DNA of 64,000 nt from Sphingobacterium olei (GCF_005048855.1 NZ_SUME01000003.1:593862-657861); one strand, 5' to 3'. Counted from the first letter of the stretch, positions 25,936-34,302 are shown. Translations and numbers: made by a program. The notes: generated from the sequence alone by a model not told the origin.

Positions 25936-26289
25936 CTAGTCTATTTTGAGAAATTTATTTTTCAGTCCTTCGAAAGAGATGGTTAAAGTGTCTTTGTCAA
26001 CGACGTAATTACCCCTAGTCTTTTCGTTGGATTGTTCTTCAGTCGTTATTATTTGGTCGCCCTCAACTGTATAGTTAGACGAGACAATATGCTGCATTTC
26101 CCCTTTACCTATATGCTGTATGAGTTTGCCGTCTTCGGTGAAAACGAATACAATCTCATCTATTCCCATTCCGGTTTCAGAATCCTTAAGTACGCTTTTC
26201 CAGGTACCGATCAATTGCTTATCACCCTCCGTTGCTGAGCTGCACCCAAACAGCAGAAGACAGCTCATAATTATTGAAAAATTTTTCAT
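25936..26289 (-). CDS. Small lipocalin-like lipoprotein
   Basis: 117 residues. The lipobox is LLLFGC (Cys16), followed by a compact beta-barrel-like sequence: LIGTWKSVLKDSE, EIVFVFTEDGKLIQHIG, NYTVEGDQIITTEE and NYVVDKDTLTISFEGL. This is the GTW...DG...Y pattern of the small lipocalin-like lipoproteins frequent in Bacteroidota. Periplasmic-facing; the ligand is unknown. Confidence 0.85.
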   Translation of the reverse strand: MKNFSIIMSCLLLFGCSSATEGDKQLIGTWKSVLKDSETGMGIDEIVFVFTEDGKLIQHIGKGEMQHIVSSNYTVEGDQIITTEEQSNEKTRGNYVVDKDTLTISFEGLKNKFLKID

Positions 26290-26342
26290 TTTGTCGTAAT
26301 ATTCTAAGTATAATCGAAGATAAAATCTTTTTTGAATAAATC

Positions 26343-26483
26343 TTAATCAATTTTTAGGAATCCAGCCGTTCCTTTAGCAAGGAAACCATCATGGACCTCG
26401 AACTCATCCATTGCAGCAACAGCATTTGGAAAATGTTGAGCTAGATCATCTACCGTAGTCGAGGAACTTAGTTTGATTGTCAT
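26343..26483 (-). CDS. Small hypothetical protein
   Basis: 46 residues from the ATG at 26483; an upstream TTG at 26558 would add 25 residues of poor-quality text. Sequence features are DDLAQHFPNAVAAMDEF and FLAKGTAGFLKID. No membrane helix is seen. It may be a genuine microprotein or a remnant. Confidence 0.4.
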   Translation of the reverse strand: MTIKLSSSTTVDDLAQHFPNAVAAMDEFEVHDGFLAKGTAGFLKID

Positions 26484-26589
26484 GTTAAGAAGTATTGATT
26501 CTAAAATATGTATGCATCCGTGAAGAGTTTTGCTCTTAAAGTCTATATTATTTCGCAAATTTTTATCTCTTTGGTTAGTGAAATCCCAC

Positions 26590-26877
26590 CTATTGGCGAG
26601 CTAAAAATAAAAATAGTAAAAGACCGACCAAAAGCAATCCTACATTGATCAGTGCTGGTTTGTACTGGGATTTATATAGCAGGTACAACATTTCGCAAAG
26701 GAGGAAAATGCCCTCAAATAGCAAAGTAAATAATGAAAGATAAAGTCCAATTTTTAAGCCCATGCCATTATTTCCGCCTCCATTTTGTGTTTCCATATGT
26801 TGCAATACGAGCAGTAACATCGCACCTGCCGCAACTACGAATCGGGGTAAAAAATGTTTGATCATCGGATTCATCAT
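26590..26877 (-). CDS. Small three-helix membrane protein
   Basis: 95 residues with three hydrophobic helices (about 11-26, 42-66, 73-92) and a Gly/Asn-rich loop (NGGGNNGMG). It is probably the last gene of the zinc-ribbon/SPFH group, which runs on the same strand. No family recognised. Confidence 0.7.
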   Translation of the reverse strand: MMNPMIKHFLPRFVVAAGAMLLLVLQHMETQNGGGNNGMGLKIGLYLSLFTLLFEGIFLLCEMLYLLYKSQYKPALINVGLLLVGLLLFLFLARQ

Positions 26878-26990
26878 TGTCGGGAAATTAGTCTTTTAAC
26901 GCATCCGTGATTTTAATATCGATAGGTATGGTTACGCTGTCCTAAAATAAGAACAATAGAGATCGCTAATTTCCATAGCGAACAGCTTTA

Positions 26991-27212
26991 TTATCCCCTT
27001 TTTCCGACGCTTGGATGATTGGGATTCCGTGCAAATGCGCCACTGAAAATCATCGCTAATCCTGTGATGGCGAGTAGCAGTACCAGCACCGAAAGTACAA
27101 TTCTTCCAACATTTCCATAGTCAATTGGAAACCATGCCCATAAATAGTTTAAACTCAAAAAGCAAACGCCCAATAGTGAGCAAATGAAAAGTGCGACAAT
27201 AAGATACTTCAT
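26991..27212 (-). CDS. Small two-helix membrane protein
   Basis: 73 residues from ATG 27212, with helices at about 4-22 and 34-55 and a basic tail (RNPNHPSVGKRG). A longer reading frame to 27371 would overlap the SPFH gene and adds unlikely text, so the internal ATG is preferred. It sits in the same-strand membrane cluster 26590-29661. Confidence 0.65.
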   Translation of the reverse strand: MKYLIVALFICSLLGVCFLSLNYLWAWFPIDYGNVGRIVLSVLVLLLAITGLAMIFSGAFARNPNHPSVGKRG

Positions 27213-27306
27213 ATGTGTATAATTTATTTCAAGGGTATTTAGATGTCTATCGACAGGTTCAGCATATACCGCGTTGGTAAGAATGAATACCGCATGATTT
27301 CCTGTT

Positions 27307-28311
27307 TTAGATGTTGCCCAAATAATCTTTTTTCTTCTTATCAAATTCTTCTTGCGTAATAATGTGCTCATCTAGGAGCAATTTCAGCTTTTGCAACTGT
27401 TCTATTGGATCCACACGTTTTGTAGGCTCGGTAATCTCATTGATGGACTGGCTGAAAAGATTGCCCATGCTCATACCTGCTCCAAGTGCAACTCCCGCTC
27501 CCGCAAGACCGCTTTCGTTTCTGGCGGCGTCACGCAATGCGCGTAATCGCTCGAGCTGTTCGAAGGTGAGTCCACCTTCAGCAGCAGCCATGCTGTCGGC
27601 CGTAATATCGGCCACTCTGCCGATTCTTTCTTCTGTCTCGGCATCAAAACTATTACCTTGTAGTCTAAAGTCCGTAATCCTAATGCCAAGCTGGTCAAAT
27701 TCAGCGATAAGCTGTGCGCGTACCTCGGTAGTGATTGCATTGAGCTGTGTATCGATTTCAGTGTAAGGCAGTTTTTTGCTGGCCAAATACGTAATCAGCA
27801 GTTGCGGAATGCGAGATTGGAGAACTTCTCTAAAAGTTTCTGTCGTGTAACGATCCACATTACCTGTCAATGTTGTAAATACGTGGAGTGGATTGGATAG
27901 GTGGTACGAAAAATTTCCAAAGGCGCTCAATTTGATTGGGATTTTGTAGATCGCATCGACATATTTGATAGGCGAGGATGTTCCCCAGCCTTGGTTCAAC
28001 ACTTCCGCTTTTCGGTAATAAAATAGACCCACCTTGTGCTCACTCTCAAAGAACTGCATCACTTTGAGTAACGAAGTGATGAAGGGAAGGTTATCCGTCT
28101 TGATGTCATAGGTGCCTTCCTGATCCAGTACATCGGTCACTTTTCCTTCGTAGACGAGGATACATCCCTGACCGGGAGATACAATAAGCTTACTGGCATT
28201 TTTTATCTCGTCGGTCTTCGCAGGGTACTTCCAAAGCAACACATCAGATTGTTGCGGATTCCACTCGATTACGGTAGACAGTTGCTTTTTGAAAAAATTA
28301 AATATGCCCAT
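27307..28311 (-). CDS. SPFH-domain protein with C-terminal SHOCT motif
   Basis: 334 residues. There is an amphipathic N-terminus (MGIFNFFKKQLSTVIEW). The SPFH/band-7 domain of the virion-core/YdjI type spans about 25-240 (SKLIVSPGQGCILVYEGKV, IAEFDQLGIRITDFRLQ). A Gly/Ala-rich linker (ESGLAGAGVALGAGMSMGNLF) leads to a SHOCT-like end (DPIEQLQKLKLLLDEHIITQEEFDKKK written in part). Such proteins form membrane-associated oligomeric scaffolds. The gene follows the zinc-ribbon membrane protein by 12 bases. Confidence 0.9.
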   Translation of the reverse strand: MGIFNFFKKQLSTVIEWNPQQSDVLLWKYPAKTDEIKNASKLIVSPGQGCILVYEGKVTDVLDQEGTYDIKTDNLPFITSLLKVMQFFESEHKVGLFYYRKAEVLNQGWGTSSPIKYVDAIYKIPIKLSAFGNFSYHLSNPLHVFTTLTGNVDRYTTETFREVLQSRIPQLLITYLASKKLPYTEIDTQLNAITTEVRAQLIAEFDQLGIRITDFRLQGNSFDAETEERIGRVADITADSMAAAEGGLTFEQLERLRALRDAARNESGLAGAGVALGAGMSMGNLFSQSINEITEPTKRVDPIEQLQKLKLLLDEHIITQEEFDKKKKDYLGNI

Positions 28312-28323
28312 AACAGATTTTTA

Positions 28324-29661
28324 TTAAAAATTTAGATTTAGATCCACTTCGTTCATAGGTTGACCATCTTTGTCGCTCAGCAGTATATACATTGCCTTAC
28401 GATCTGGTCCTGTGTTGCTAATGTAGAATCCTATCCCATTTTGGAATACACTTACTCTGTTAAGATTTACATAGCGGTCACTTAACTTGTAAGTCCATAA
28501 AACCTCACCCGATTCCGTGTCTATTTTTTGCAATAAGGGTTTGTTTTCTGGATTTGCATTCGGCAATGTTTTGATATATAGTTTATTGTCCTTGTTGTAT
28601 ACGATTTCTGGTTCAAAATACATCCTTTCGGGGCTAATGTCTTCAAAACGTGTAATCCGCTCTAAATATCCAGGAAATAGTTTTTTCCTATGTATCGCTT
28701 TACCATTGACTACATTCATCGTTGAGCCCCAAGTGGGAGAAAAAGCGAGTCGTGTAGGGAAACCATCTTTTTCTTTGATCCAATATTTAATGAGCTGTAT
28801 CGGTTCCTCATATTCGCTGCTTTTTTCCGAGAAGATAAAATGTGGCTGCTCTTGGGCACCTACAGGAACGGATGTCAATTTTTCTGAATCAGTCTTAAAT
28901 TCCCTATCATCTTGAATGTAAGCCTTGTCTGCCAGTGGGTAGTAGTAGAACTCTTTACCATCATTGGTCATGACTTGCAGGCAGTCTCCAAAGTTATTCA
29001 TTGCGAAATCTAACGTCGCGATGCCAGATGAAAATGCCTGCACAGGGTTGAATATCTGATCAGTGACGTCGACCAATTTATGTGCATGTGTATCTACGGT
29101 ATACAAACGCGAAGTTTTATCGGGAATTAAGTAGATCTTGCCATCAGAAAATGTTCTGTAGTAAAGTGTTGGAGAGTCCGCCCACTTCGTACTCGGCGAT
29201 TGTTGGCCAAGGACCTTTTTATTGATCGGATCGTAGAATACAAGAATCGTCTCATCCGCTGTGTTGCTGTCGCCCCGGTAGCTACGTTCTACAGATAAAA
29301 GAATAATTGGATTCCCATTCTTGTCGGAATAAGCCATTTGGTCATAAATACGATCCGAGTAATTTGGAGAATTCGCTGTAGCATTCGAATTGGAATCATT
29401 GCTAAACATCAAATTTATTACAAAGGCAAAGAAAACCACTGCAATTCCTATCGCAATGATTGCTGCTTTTTTAGGATCTATTGGTTTTGCTGGGCTACGA
29501 TCAATTCCAGAATGTTTGTGATTGACGTTGATATTTATATCATCATTGTCCAAAAAATATTCGGTATCACAGTTATTACAAATGTAATGATCCTCTTTGA
29601 TTGCTTGTTTTTTGACGCTTCCACATTGCGGACATTTCAAAGCAGTGACTCGTTTGGCCAT
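28324..29661 (-). CDS. Zinc-ribbon membrane protein with C-terminal propeller-like domain
   Basis: 445 residues. The zinc ribbon (C10, C13, C28 and C31 in CPQCG and CNNC) is cytosolic. A membrane helix at about 68-90 is followed by an external beta-rich domain with PQQ/WD-like strands (KIYLIPDKTSRLYTVDT, NKLYIKTLPNANPENKPLL, GEVLWTYKL). It is the first gene of the operon with the SPFH protein. Zinc-ribbon plus SPFH/SHOCT pairings occur in bacterial membrane-remodelling loci; the precise role here is unknown. Confidence 0.82.
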   Translation of the reverse strand: MAKRVTALKCPQCGSVKKQAIKEDHYICNNCDTEYFLDNDDININVNHKHSGIDRSPAKPIDPKKAAIIAIGIAVVFFAFVINLMFSNDSNSNATANSPNYSDRIYDQMAYSDKNGNPIILLSVERSYRGDSNTADETILVFYDPINKKVLGQQSPSTKWADSPTLYYRTFSDGKIYLIPDKTSRLYTVDTHAHKLVDVTDQIFNPVQAFSSGIATLDFAMNNFGDCLQVMTNDGKEFYYYPLADKAYIQDDREFKTDSEKLTSVPVGAQEQPHFIFSEKSSEYEEPIQLIKYWIKEKDGFPTRLAFSPTWGSTMNVVNGKAIHRKKLFPGYLERITRFEDISPERMYFEPEIVYNKDNKLYIKTLPNANPENKPLLQKIDTESGEVLWTYKLSDRYVNLNRVSVFQNGIGFYISNTGPDRKAMYILLSDKDGQPMNEVDLNLNF

Positions 29662-30094
29662 GTGTACAATATTGCTGTTTTATATCCAGAGTAGGCGTGA
29701 ACATGTTTTTTCTTCAGAACTTGATGTCTAAGGCCTAATCTTGCATGTTGTCTGTTGAACAATAATAGGACAAATCCTTCCAAAAACGAATAGCAGTTTA
29801 CAATTCGCTTATGCGATTTTAAATTCGCTGAAACTATTCAGTCTGCACGCTAGCTCAAATATTCCTGCGACGGATAGATTATTTGTTTTTGCCCTGAAAG
29901 GATTTTGATAGGATTTTTATGCATCCGCAAATTCTTGGCGATATCAAGGTGTAATGAATCAGCTAACCATTTCTTATTTTAGGTACTGGAAACATTTCAG
30001 CACCAGTGTGGGATGGCTACGGCCTGCAAGCTCGTCCAGCCTTTCCTTCCCCTTTTAAAGATGTTTTACAATCCTATAAAAGTAAATGGAGATG
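29662..30094. other. 433-base region with no supported gene
   Basis: It contains the upstream region of the zinc-ribbon gene and degenerate sequence left of the transposase remnant. Short open stretches are present on the + strand (for example 29981-30118), but none resembles a family I recognise. Confidence 0.4.
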
Positions 30095-30259
30095 TGGATA
30101 ATACACCAACGCTATCATGAGGCCTTAAATAAGCTAACGCCAGCTGACGTATACTATGGCCCTGGAGATCTTATATTAAAACAGAGAGAACGCCTAAAAA
30201 AACTGGCCATTATTAACAGAAAAACAGAATATTTAAAACAAAAATCAATAGTTTTATAA
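30095..30259 (+). mobile_element. IS3-type transposase, C-terminal remnant
   Basis: The frame reads YHEALNKLTPADVYYGPGD, then LKQRERLKKLAIINRKTEYL and a stop. This is the end of the DDE integrase core of IS3-like OrfB proteins, which normally have RYHEAL...TPADVYYG. About 54 codons remain. No start codon or inverted-repeat ends are apparent. Confidence 0.8.
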
Positions 30260-30296
30260 AACGAAAACACTCATTAGGTATTTGTCCCAATTAGTT

Positions 30297-30479
30297 TGAA
30301 GACATACAGTAGAAATACAATACCAGGGATATATTTTAAGCATTTTGGGTGAAGCTATGCTGCCTAAACAGCCGGCAACGATGTCGGAATATATCCTGTA
30401 TAAGAAAACCTTGAGCTGGCTGGATAACAAAGCGCATCCAACAACAGAAGAAATAGTTTTGAAAATAGAACAACGATGA
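30297..30479 (+). CDS. Short coding-like frame, possibly the end of a lost gene
   Basis: Open from 30297, with the first ATG at 30357 giving 40 residues (SEYILYKKTLSWLDNKAH, then EEIVLKIEQR). The stop overlaps the ATG of the next lipoprotein (ATGA), which suggests translational coupling. It may be the 3' end of a deleted gene. No family recognised. Confidence 0.35.
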
Positions 30480-31078
30480 AAAAACTGACCATATTGATGC
30501 TGATAACAGCATTTCTTTTCCCTTCCTGCGACAGCAAAACGGAAAGGAAAACTACAGGAACACCACCAACACAGGAAGGCATTGCAAAAGACAGTAGTTA
30601 TACAGAAACAAACAAAGGAATTTCCAATTCTGAAACAGACTTGTTGGCACGCCTTCCTGTACGTGATCTTCCGATAATGGACAGTACGAGCTTCGACAAT
30701 TTTGAAAAATACGGGATAAGAGACAATGGTTTTCTGAAACGGATTAAGTTTGACCCCAGACGTAAGGAGGCGAATAATTTCAGACTCAACTACAAAATAC
30801 CTCTCTCTGAAAACTTTACTTCCGTTGTGATTAGCTATCAATGTGGTGAACACGAGCTGTTCACCACATTGATCACGATAAACAAGGATAACAAAATAAT
30901 CGATAAGCTGGAAATTGCTTATGATGAAATAGCAGAATCGGCATTTGGAAAAACAAGTAAAATAGAAAAAGACAAAATAATGGTAACAAGTTCAAATTGG
31001 ATGAGTGAAGTGCCTGTTTTTGAAACCGAAACGTACATTTTGGAATACAATGGCAAGTTTAAAAAAATAAAGTCGTGA
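30476..31078 (+). CDS. Lipoprotein of unknown function
   Basis: 200 residues. The lipobox is LFPSC (Cys18), followed by a Thr/Ser-rich linker. The body is mixed: LPVRDLPIMDSTSFDNFEKYG, then FTSVVISYQCGEHELFTTLIT and a C-terminal YILEYNGKFKKIKS. It carries a 37-base perfect inverted repeat within the coding sequence (30837-30873). Start by ATGA overlap with the upstream frame. No named family. Confidence 0.75.
   Translation: MKKLTILMLITAFLFPSCDSKTERKTTGTPPTQEGIAKDSSYTETNKGISNSETDLLARLPVRDLPIMDSTSFDNFEKYGIRDNGFLKRIKFDPRRKEANNFRLNYKIPLSENFTSVVISYQCGEHELFTTLITINKDNKIIDKLEIAYDEIAESAFGKTSKIEKDKIMVTSSNWMSEVPVFETETYILEYNGKFKKIKS
30837..30873. repeat. 37-base perfect inverted repeat inside a lipoprotein gene
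   Basis: The 16-base arm ATCAATGTGGTGAACA (30837-30852) is exactly complementary to TGTTCACCACATTGAT (30858-30873), with a 5-base spacer CGAGC. In the mRNA it would form a very stable 16-pair hairpin in the middle of the open reading frame. Confidence 0.92.
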
Positions 31079-31111
31079 TTTCTTTAGCCTCATAAAAATT
31101 TTGCCATCATC

Positions 31112-31357
31112 GTGAACAATGGAATGGTGATCGAGCAGTCTATAAAATATCCTATTGACAAAGAAAAGTTGATAGACGATCTTATTAAAGAATCCACTAG
31201 CAGCTATCAGGAAATTATGGAAAAAAGCACTGCCGACGTAGACGAATATGTGGATGACTATGAAGAACTGGAACAGATACCAATTTTCATATTGGATGCT
31301 GTCTCAAACCCGCAACTTTTGCAAATTTCTATCATTATGCTTCACAAAATGAATTGA
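31112..31357 (+). CDS. Small acidic hypothetical protein, possibly a remnant
   Basis: 81 residues, rich in Asp/Glu (STADVDEYVDDYEELEQIPIF). No signal or membrane segment. The stop overlaps the start of the following AraC-like gene (ATGA). It may be the leftover 5' part of a gene lost upstream of that regulator. No family recognised. Confidence 0.45.
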   Translation: MNNGMVIEQSIKYPIDKEKLIDDLIKESTSSYQEIMEKSTADVDEYVDDYEELEQIPIFILDAVSNPQLLQISIIMLHKMN

Positions 31358-31773
31358 CGAACGATACCGTCGAATTCGAAAAATCCAATTCATTTAATAT
31401 CGATAAAATCCTTGACACCCCATTCGATTATCTTAATCGATTTTTTTCCGACAGAATAAAAATGAAAAATAACCCCTTGCAATCGATTATTCAGGATATT
31501 CATTCTACAAACGGACAAATCAGTATTTATGAACTGTCAAAACGGAATTTTACAACTGTAAGGCAATTAGAGCGGAATTTCAAAAAGTTTGTCGGGCTAT
31601 CCCCGAAAGAATATTCAAATATCATTCGCTTTCAAAATGCTTTAAATATCATCAAAAATTCAGATGAAAATCGAAGTTTTTTAGATATCGCTTTTGAATG
31701 TGGCTATTATGACCATTCGCATCTTACCAATGAAATCAAGCGTAATACAGGACTTTCGCCCTCGCAACTTTAA
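31354..31773 (+). CDS. AraC-family regulator, C-terminal DNA-binding half
   Basis: 139 residues. The AraC double HTH is at about 42-139: ISIYELSKRNFTTVRQLERNFKKFVGLSPKEYSNI (in part) and FLDIAFECGYYDHSHLTNEIKRNTGLSPSQL. Relatives have a 130-150 residue N-terminal sensor domain, here reduced to about 40 residues. It is followed by a broken dihydrofolate-reductase gene, a pairing often seen in intact form. Confidence 0.7.
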   Translation: MTNDTVEFEKSNSFNIDKILDTPFDYLNRFFSDRIKMKNNPLQSIIQDIHSTNGQISIYELSKRNFTTVRQLERNFKKFVGLSPKEYSNIIRFQNALNIIKNSDENRSFLDIAFECGYYDHSHLTNEIKRNTGLSPSQL

Positions 31774-31845
31774 ATTGTCGCATTTTTCCAAAGTGCAAAC
31801 TGCCGTTGAAAGCTAACTTTGTGGAAACATTAATTTTTAAAACAA

Positions 31846-32070
31846 ATGCGAAAAATATCACTTTTCATTGCAATGAGTGTAGACGGCTACATTGCAAAAC
31901 CTAATGACGACCTTACTTTCTTAAAACTCGTTGAAAAAGCAGGAGAAGACTATGGCTATGGAGAATTTACCGACTCCACTGCCAGATACTACCCGTTTAC
32001 AATAGTCGCCCGCTTTATTTTTTGCATCACATACCGAAGATGTCAGTACGGTACTTCCGCCGAATCTTAA
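31846..32070 (+). pseudogene. Dihydrofolate-reductase (RibD C-terminal) family, N-terminal fragment
   Basis: Residues 1-44 match the family (MRKISLFIAMSVDGYIAKP, then LTFLKLVEKAGEDYGYGEF). From about base 31980 the sequence is instead the dispersed repeat described at 44222 and elsewhere, giving junk codons to a stop. A normal protein is about 180 residues. The repeat lies at the truncation point. Confidence 0.8.
31980..32046 (+). repeat. Dispersed repeat, degenerate partial copy D
   Basis: The core CCAGATACTACCC, GTTTACAATA and TTTTTTGCA, ending in GAAGATGTC, matches the 3' part of the repeat copies at 44222, 50963 and 58445 with several mismatches. It marks the point where the dihydrofolate-reductase gene is cut. 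Confidence 0.7.
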
Positions 32071-32222
32071 GAATGTTGGTTATAGTTAGCATTTTATTAT
32101 ATATCCTATCTAGGAAGCCACTAACCAAGGCCGTTGTTTTTTTTAGTTAAGCAGAAGGCGATGGGATGTATTTGATCCACGTAACGAAGTAATAATATGG
32201 TTTTGTAAAATATTTTAAGTAA

Positions 32223-32241
32223 AATCGGATATTTTCCGATT
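32223..32241. promoter_or_regulatory. Probable operator of the abiE genes
   Basis: AATCGGA (32223-32229) and TCCGATT (32235-32241) form a perfect inverted repeat with a 5-base spacer, 20 bases before the abiEi start. AbiEi proteins repress their own promoter by binding inverted repeats, so this is a likely binding site (inference). Confidence 0.6.
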
Positions 32242-32261
32242 ATTTATTGTTATTTTTACAT

Positions 32262-32900
32262 ATGAGTTTTAGTGAATTAGTAGAAAACTATGCTGAGGAG
32301 CCCCTTACTAGACAAATAATCTTATCATTATTAAAAGATTATAAACGCCCTAATGACAAGATAGGGGAATTGGTAAAGGAAGGTCTACTGACGACTATAA
32401 AGAAAGGATTGTATGTGCCGGGTCCGAAGAGTAAAACCAAAAAGCCAGAAGCATTTCTTATAGCAAACCATTTATGGGGGCCGAGCTATGTTTCGTTAGA
32501 AACCGCCTTATCTTACCATGGATTGATTCCTGAACGCGTATATGAAATTAGTTCTGTTACTGTTAAGGCATCAAAAACTGTTAATACGAAAGTTGGACGT
32601 TTTACCTACAGACAAGCATCGCTTCCATATTACTTTTTTGGCCTTGAAAGTATAAAACTTACTCCAAGACAGGTCGTTTTGATGGCTTCTCCAGAGAAGG
32701 CACTGTGTGACAAAATTGTGATGACTTCAGGTGTACATCTGCGAAGCATTGTTCAGGTGCGATCGTTTCTTATGGACGACCTTCGTATTGATATTGATCG
32801 ATTGAGAGCTTTGGATATTGATGGTATCGATAGTTGGATTGAAGCTGCTCCCAAAGCTTCTAGTTTAAAAATGTTAACAAAGACGCTTAGCGAACTATGA
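32262..32900 (+). CDS. abiEi: AbiEi antitoxin (type IV toxin-antitoxin)
   Basis: About 212 residues from ATG 32262; a TTG at 32247 is less likely. The N-terminal winged HTH (EEPLTRQIILSLL, then GLLTTIKKGLYVPG) has a wing. The C-terminal AbiEi antitoxin domain has WGPSYVSLETALSYHGLIPE and VLMASPEKALCDKI. It antagonises the nucleotidyltransferase toxin by modifying or protecting its target rather than binding it, and represses the operon. It overlaps abiEii by four bases (ATGA). Confidence 0.92.
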   Translation: MSFSELVENYAEEPLTRQIILSLLKDYKRPNDKIGELVKEGLLTTIKKGLYVPGPKSKTKKPEAFLIANHLWGPSYVSLETALSYHGLIPERVYEISSVTVKASKTVNTKVGRFTYRQASLPYYFFGLESIKLTPRQVVLMASPEKALCDKIVMTSGVHLRSIVQVRSFLMDDLRIDIDRLRALDIDGIDSWIEAAPKASSLKMLTKTLSEL

Positions 32901-33748
32901 TAAAAGATTGGTTAAAGGAATACAATCCACAAAGTAATCAGGAAGCTTTTGATGCAATGAGAGAAATAATGCAAGAAATTGCATTAGCGGGGTTAAATAG
33001 ATCTGGTTTTTTTGAAAAAGCTGCATTCTATGGAGGGACTGCACTTCGTGTTTTTTATGGGTTAGAGCGGTTTTCAGAAGACCTGGATTTTTCGTTATTA
33101 GAATCAAATGCTGATTTTTCACTTGAACCCTATTTCGAGTCCATTAAGTCAGAATTTGCTGCCTTAGGAATTACTGTAAATATTAAAGAGAAAAATAAAT
33201 CGATAGAATCTAATGTTGAATCTGCATTTTTAAAATCAGATACCGTTTGGAGAGAATTGGTGCTGGAAGATATAGCACCCCAGCTAGGAGTCGGAACGAT
33301 GCCTAATATGAAAATAAAGATTGAAGTCGACAGAAAGCCACCTCTCGGATTTGAAACGGAGGAGAAATTGCTTCTTCGACCATTCTCTTTTTATGTGAAG
33401 ACATTTACAAAAGAAAGTCTTTTTGCTGGAAAAATGCATGCCCTATTATTTCGAAAATGGAAAAACCGTGTGAAAGGAAGGGATTGGTTTGATCTGGAAT
33501 GGTACATTAAAAAAGGAATTGCTTTGGATTTAAAACATTTTCTGCTTCGTGCAAAAGATACCAATGACTGGAATAGAGATGATATTTCTGAAATTGAAGT
33601 CCTTGATTTACTTACACAAAAGATCAATGGAATTAGTGTGCAGCATATTAAAGACGATGTTGTTCGGTTTATACCCAATGATGATGCGCTTGAAATTTGG
33701 AGTCGAAAATATTTTTTAGATCTTATTCAAAGATTGAAATTCAGCTAA
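32897..33748 (+). CDS. abiEii: AbiEii nucleotidyltransferase toxin (type IV toxin-antitoxin)
   Basis: 283 residues. The motifs of AbiEii/DUF1814 nucleotidyltransferases are complete: G46-G47-T48 in FYGGTALRVFYG, D62 and D64 in SEDLDFSL, D145 in KIEVD, K179 in FAGKMHALLFRKW, and KGRDWFDLEWY (R195, D196, D199). Family members add nucleotides to tRNA ends and cause growth arrest or abortive phage defence. The start overlaps abiEi. The toxin seems intact, so the system should be functional. Confidence 0.93.
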   Translation: MIKDWLKEYNPQSNQEAFDAMREIMQEIALAGLNRSGFFEKAAFYGGTALRVFYGLERFSEDLDFSLLESNADFSLEPYFESIKSEFAALGITVNIKEKNKSIESNVESAFLKSDTVWRELVLEDIAPQLGVGTMPNMKIKIEVDRKPPLGFETEEKLLLRPFSFYVKTFTKESLFAGKMHALLFRKWKNRVKGRDWFDLEWYIKKGIALDLKHFLLRAKDTNDWNRDDISEIEVLDLLTQKINGISVQHIKDDVVRFIPNDDALEIWSRKYFLDLIQRLKFS

Positions 33749-34214
33749 ACAAGAAATGGGTTTGTTTCTCAAGCTGGAGGGAGTTGTTGTAGAAGATTTG
33801 TTTCTTGTTCGCAAATCGCAAACAGCGAACAACAGAAGAAGACACAGAACAAAAAGTGAAAATAATTTTGCCGGAGCTTTATTTTCAAAGGGTTTATAAA
33901 TAGCAAGGGAGATAATCAATTACGTTTCTTTGTTGGAGGGCCTAGGTTGGGGATTAGTATAATTAGGAGTCTATTTTTAGACATTTTAAGCTCTTTTTTT
34001 AGACATTTCATTGTGATGTATTCTTTTTATTTGTTTGTATTATAGAGGTTTATAGTGTTTTTTTGTAGACATTTTAGACATTCTTTTAAGATAGGTTTTT
34101 AGGTCTTTTAGAAAAGTTGAGAGATGCGTATGTGTATTAGTTGCCAAGTTTGTCTAAAGTTGTGGAAGAGAGATGAATTAGATGAACTTTAGATAAATAT
34201 TTGCAGTAATACTG
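33749..34214. repeat. Non-coding region with clustered TTAGACA motifs
   Basis: No gene is seen. TTAGACA recurs in the same orientation near 33976, 34001 and 34068, with a related GTAGACA near 34061. Its complement TGTCTAA appears near 34150 and again in the adjacent repeat at 34248. A loose direct repeat (AGTTTGTCTAAA followed by an AGATxAACTT segment) links 34145-34200 with 34243-34290. The cluster lies directly after abiEii. Confidence 0.5.
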
Positions 34215-34302
34215 GTGTTAATTTCTTGTTTGTTAGGTTTTTAAGTTTGTCTAAAAACTTGAAGCAAAAATGAATTTAGATAAACTTCGTGTAGGTGTAA
34301 GA
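34215..34302. repeat. 88-base small repeat, copy 1
   Basis: Identical in length to 62726-62813 and differing at about three of 88 bases. It begins GTGTTAATTTCTTG and ends GTAGGTGTAAGA. Its right end is the exact point where a dihydrofolate-reductase pseudogene loses its 3' part. It has no coding capacity and resembles a small non-autonomous element. Confidence 0.88.

Noticed and set aside
27213..27371. Upstream extension of the small membrane protein at 26991 to 27371
   Set aside because: It would overlap the SPFH gene and adds 53 residues with no plausible signal or domain; the internal ATG at 27212 gives a clean membrane protein.
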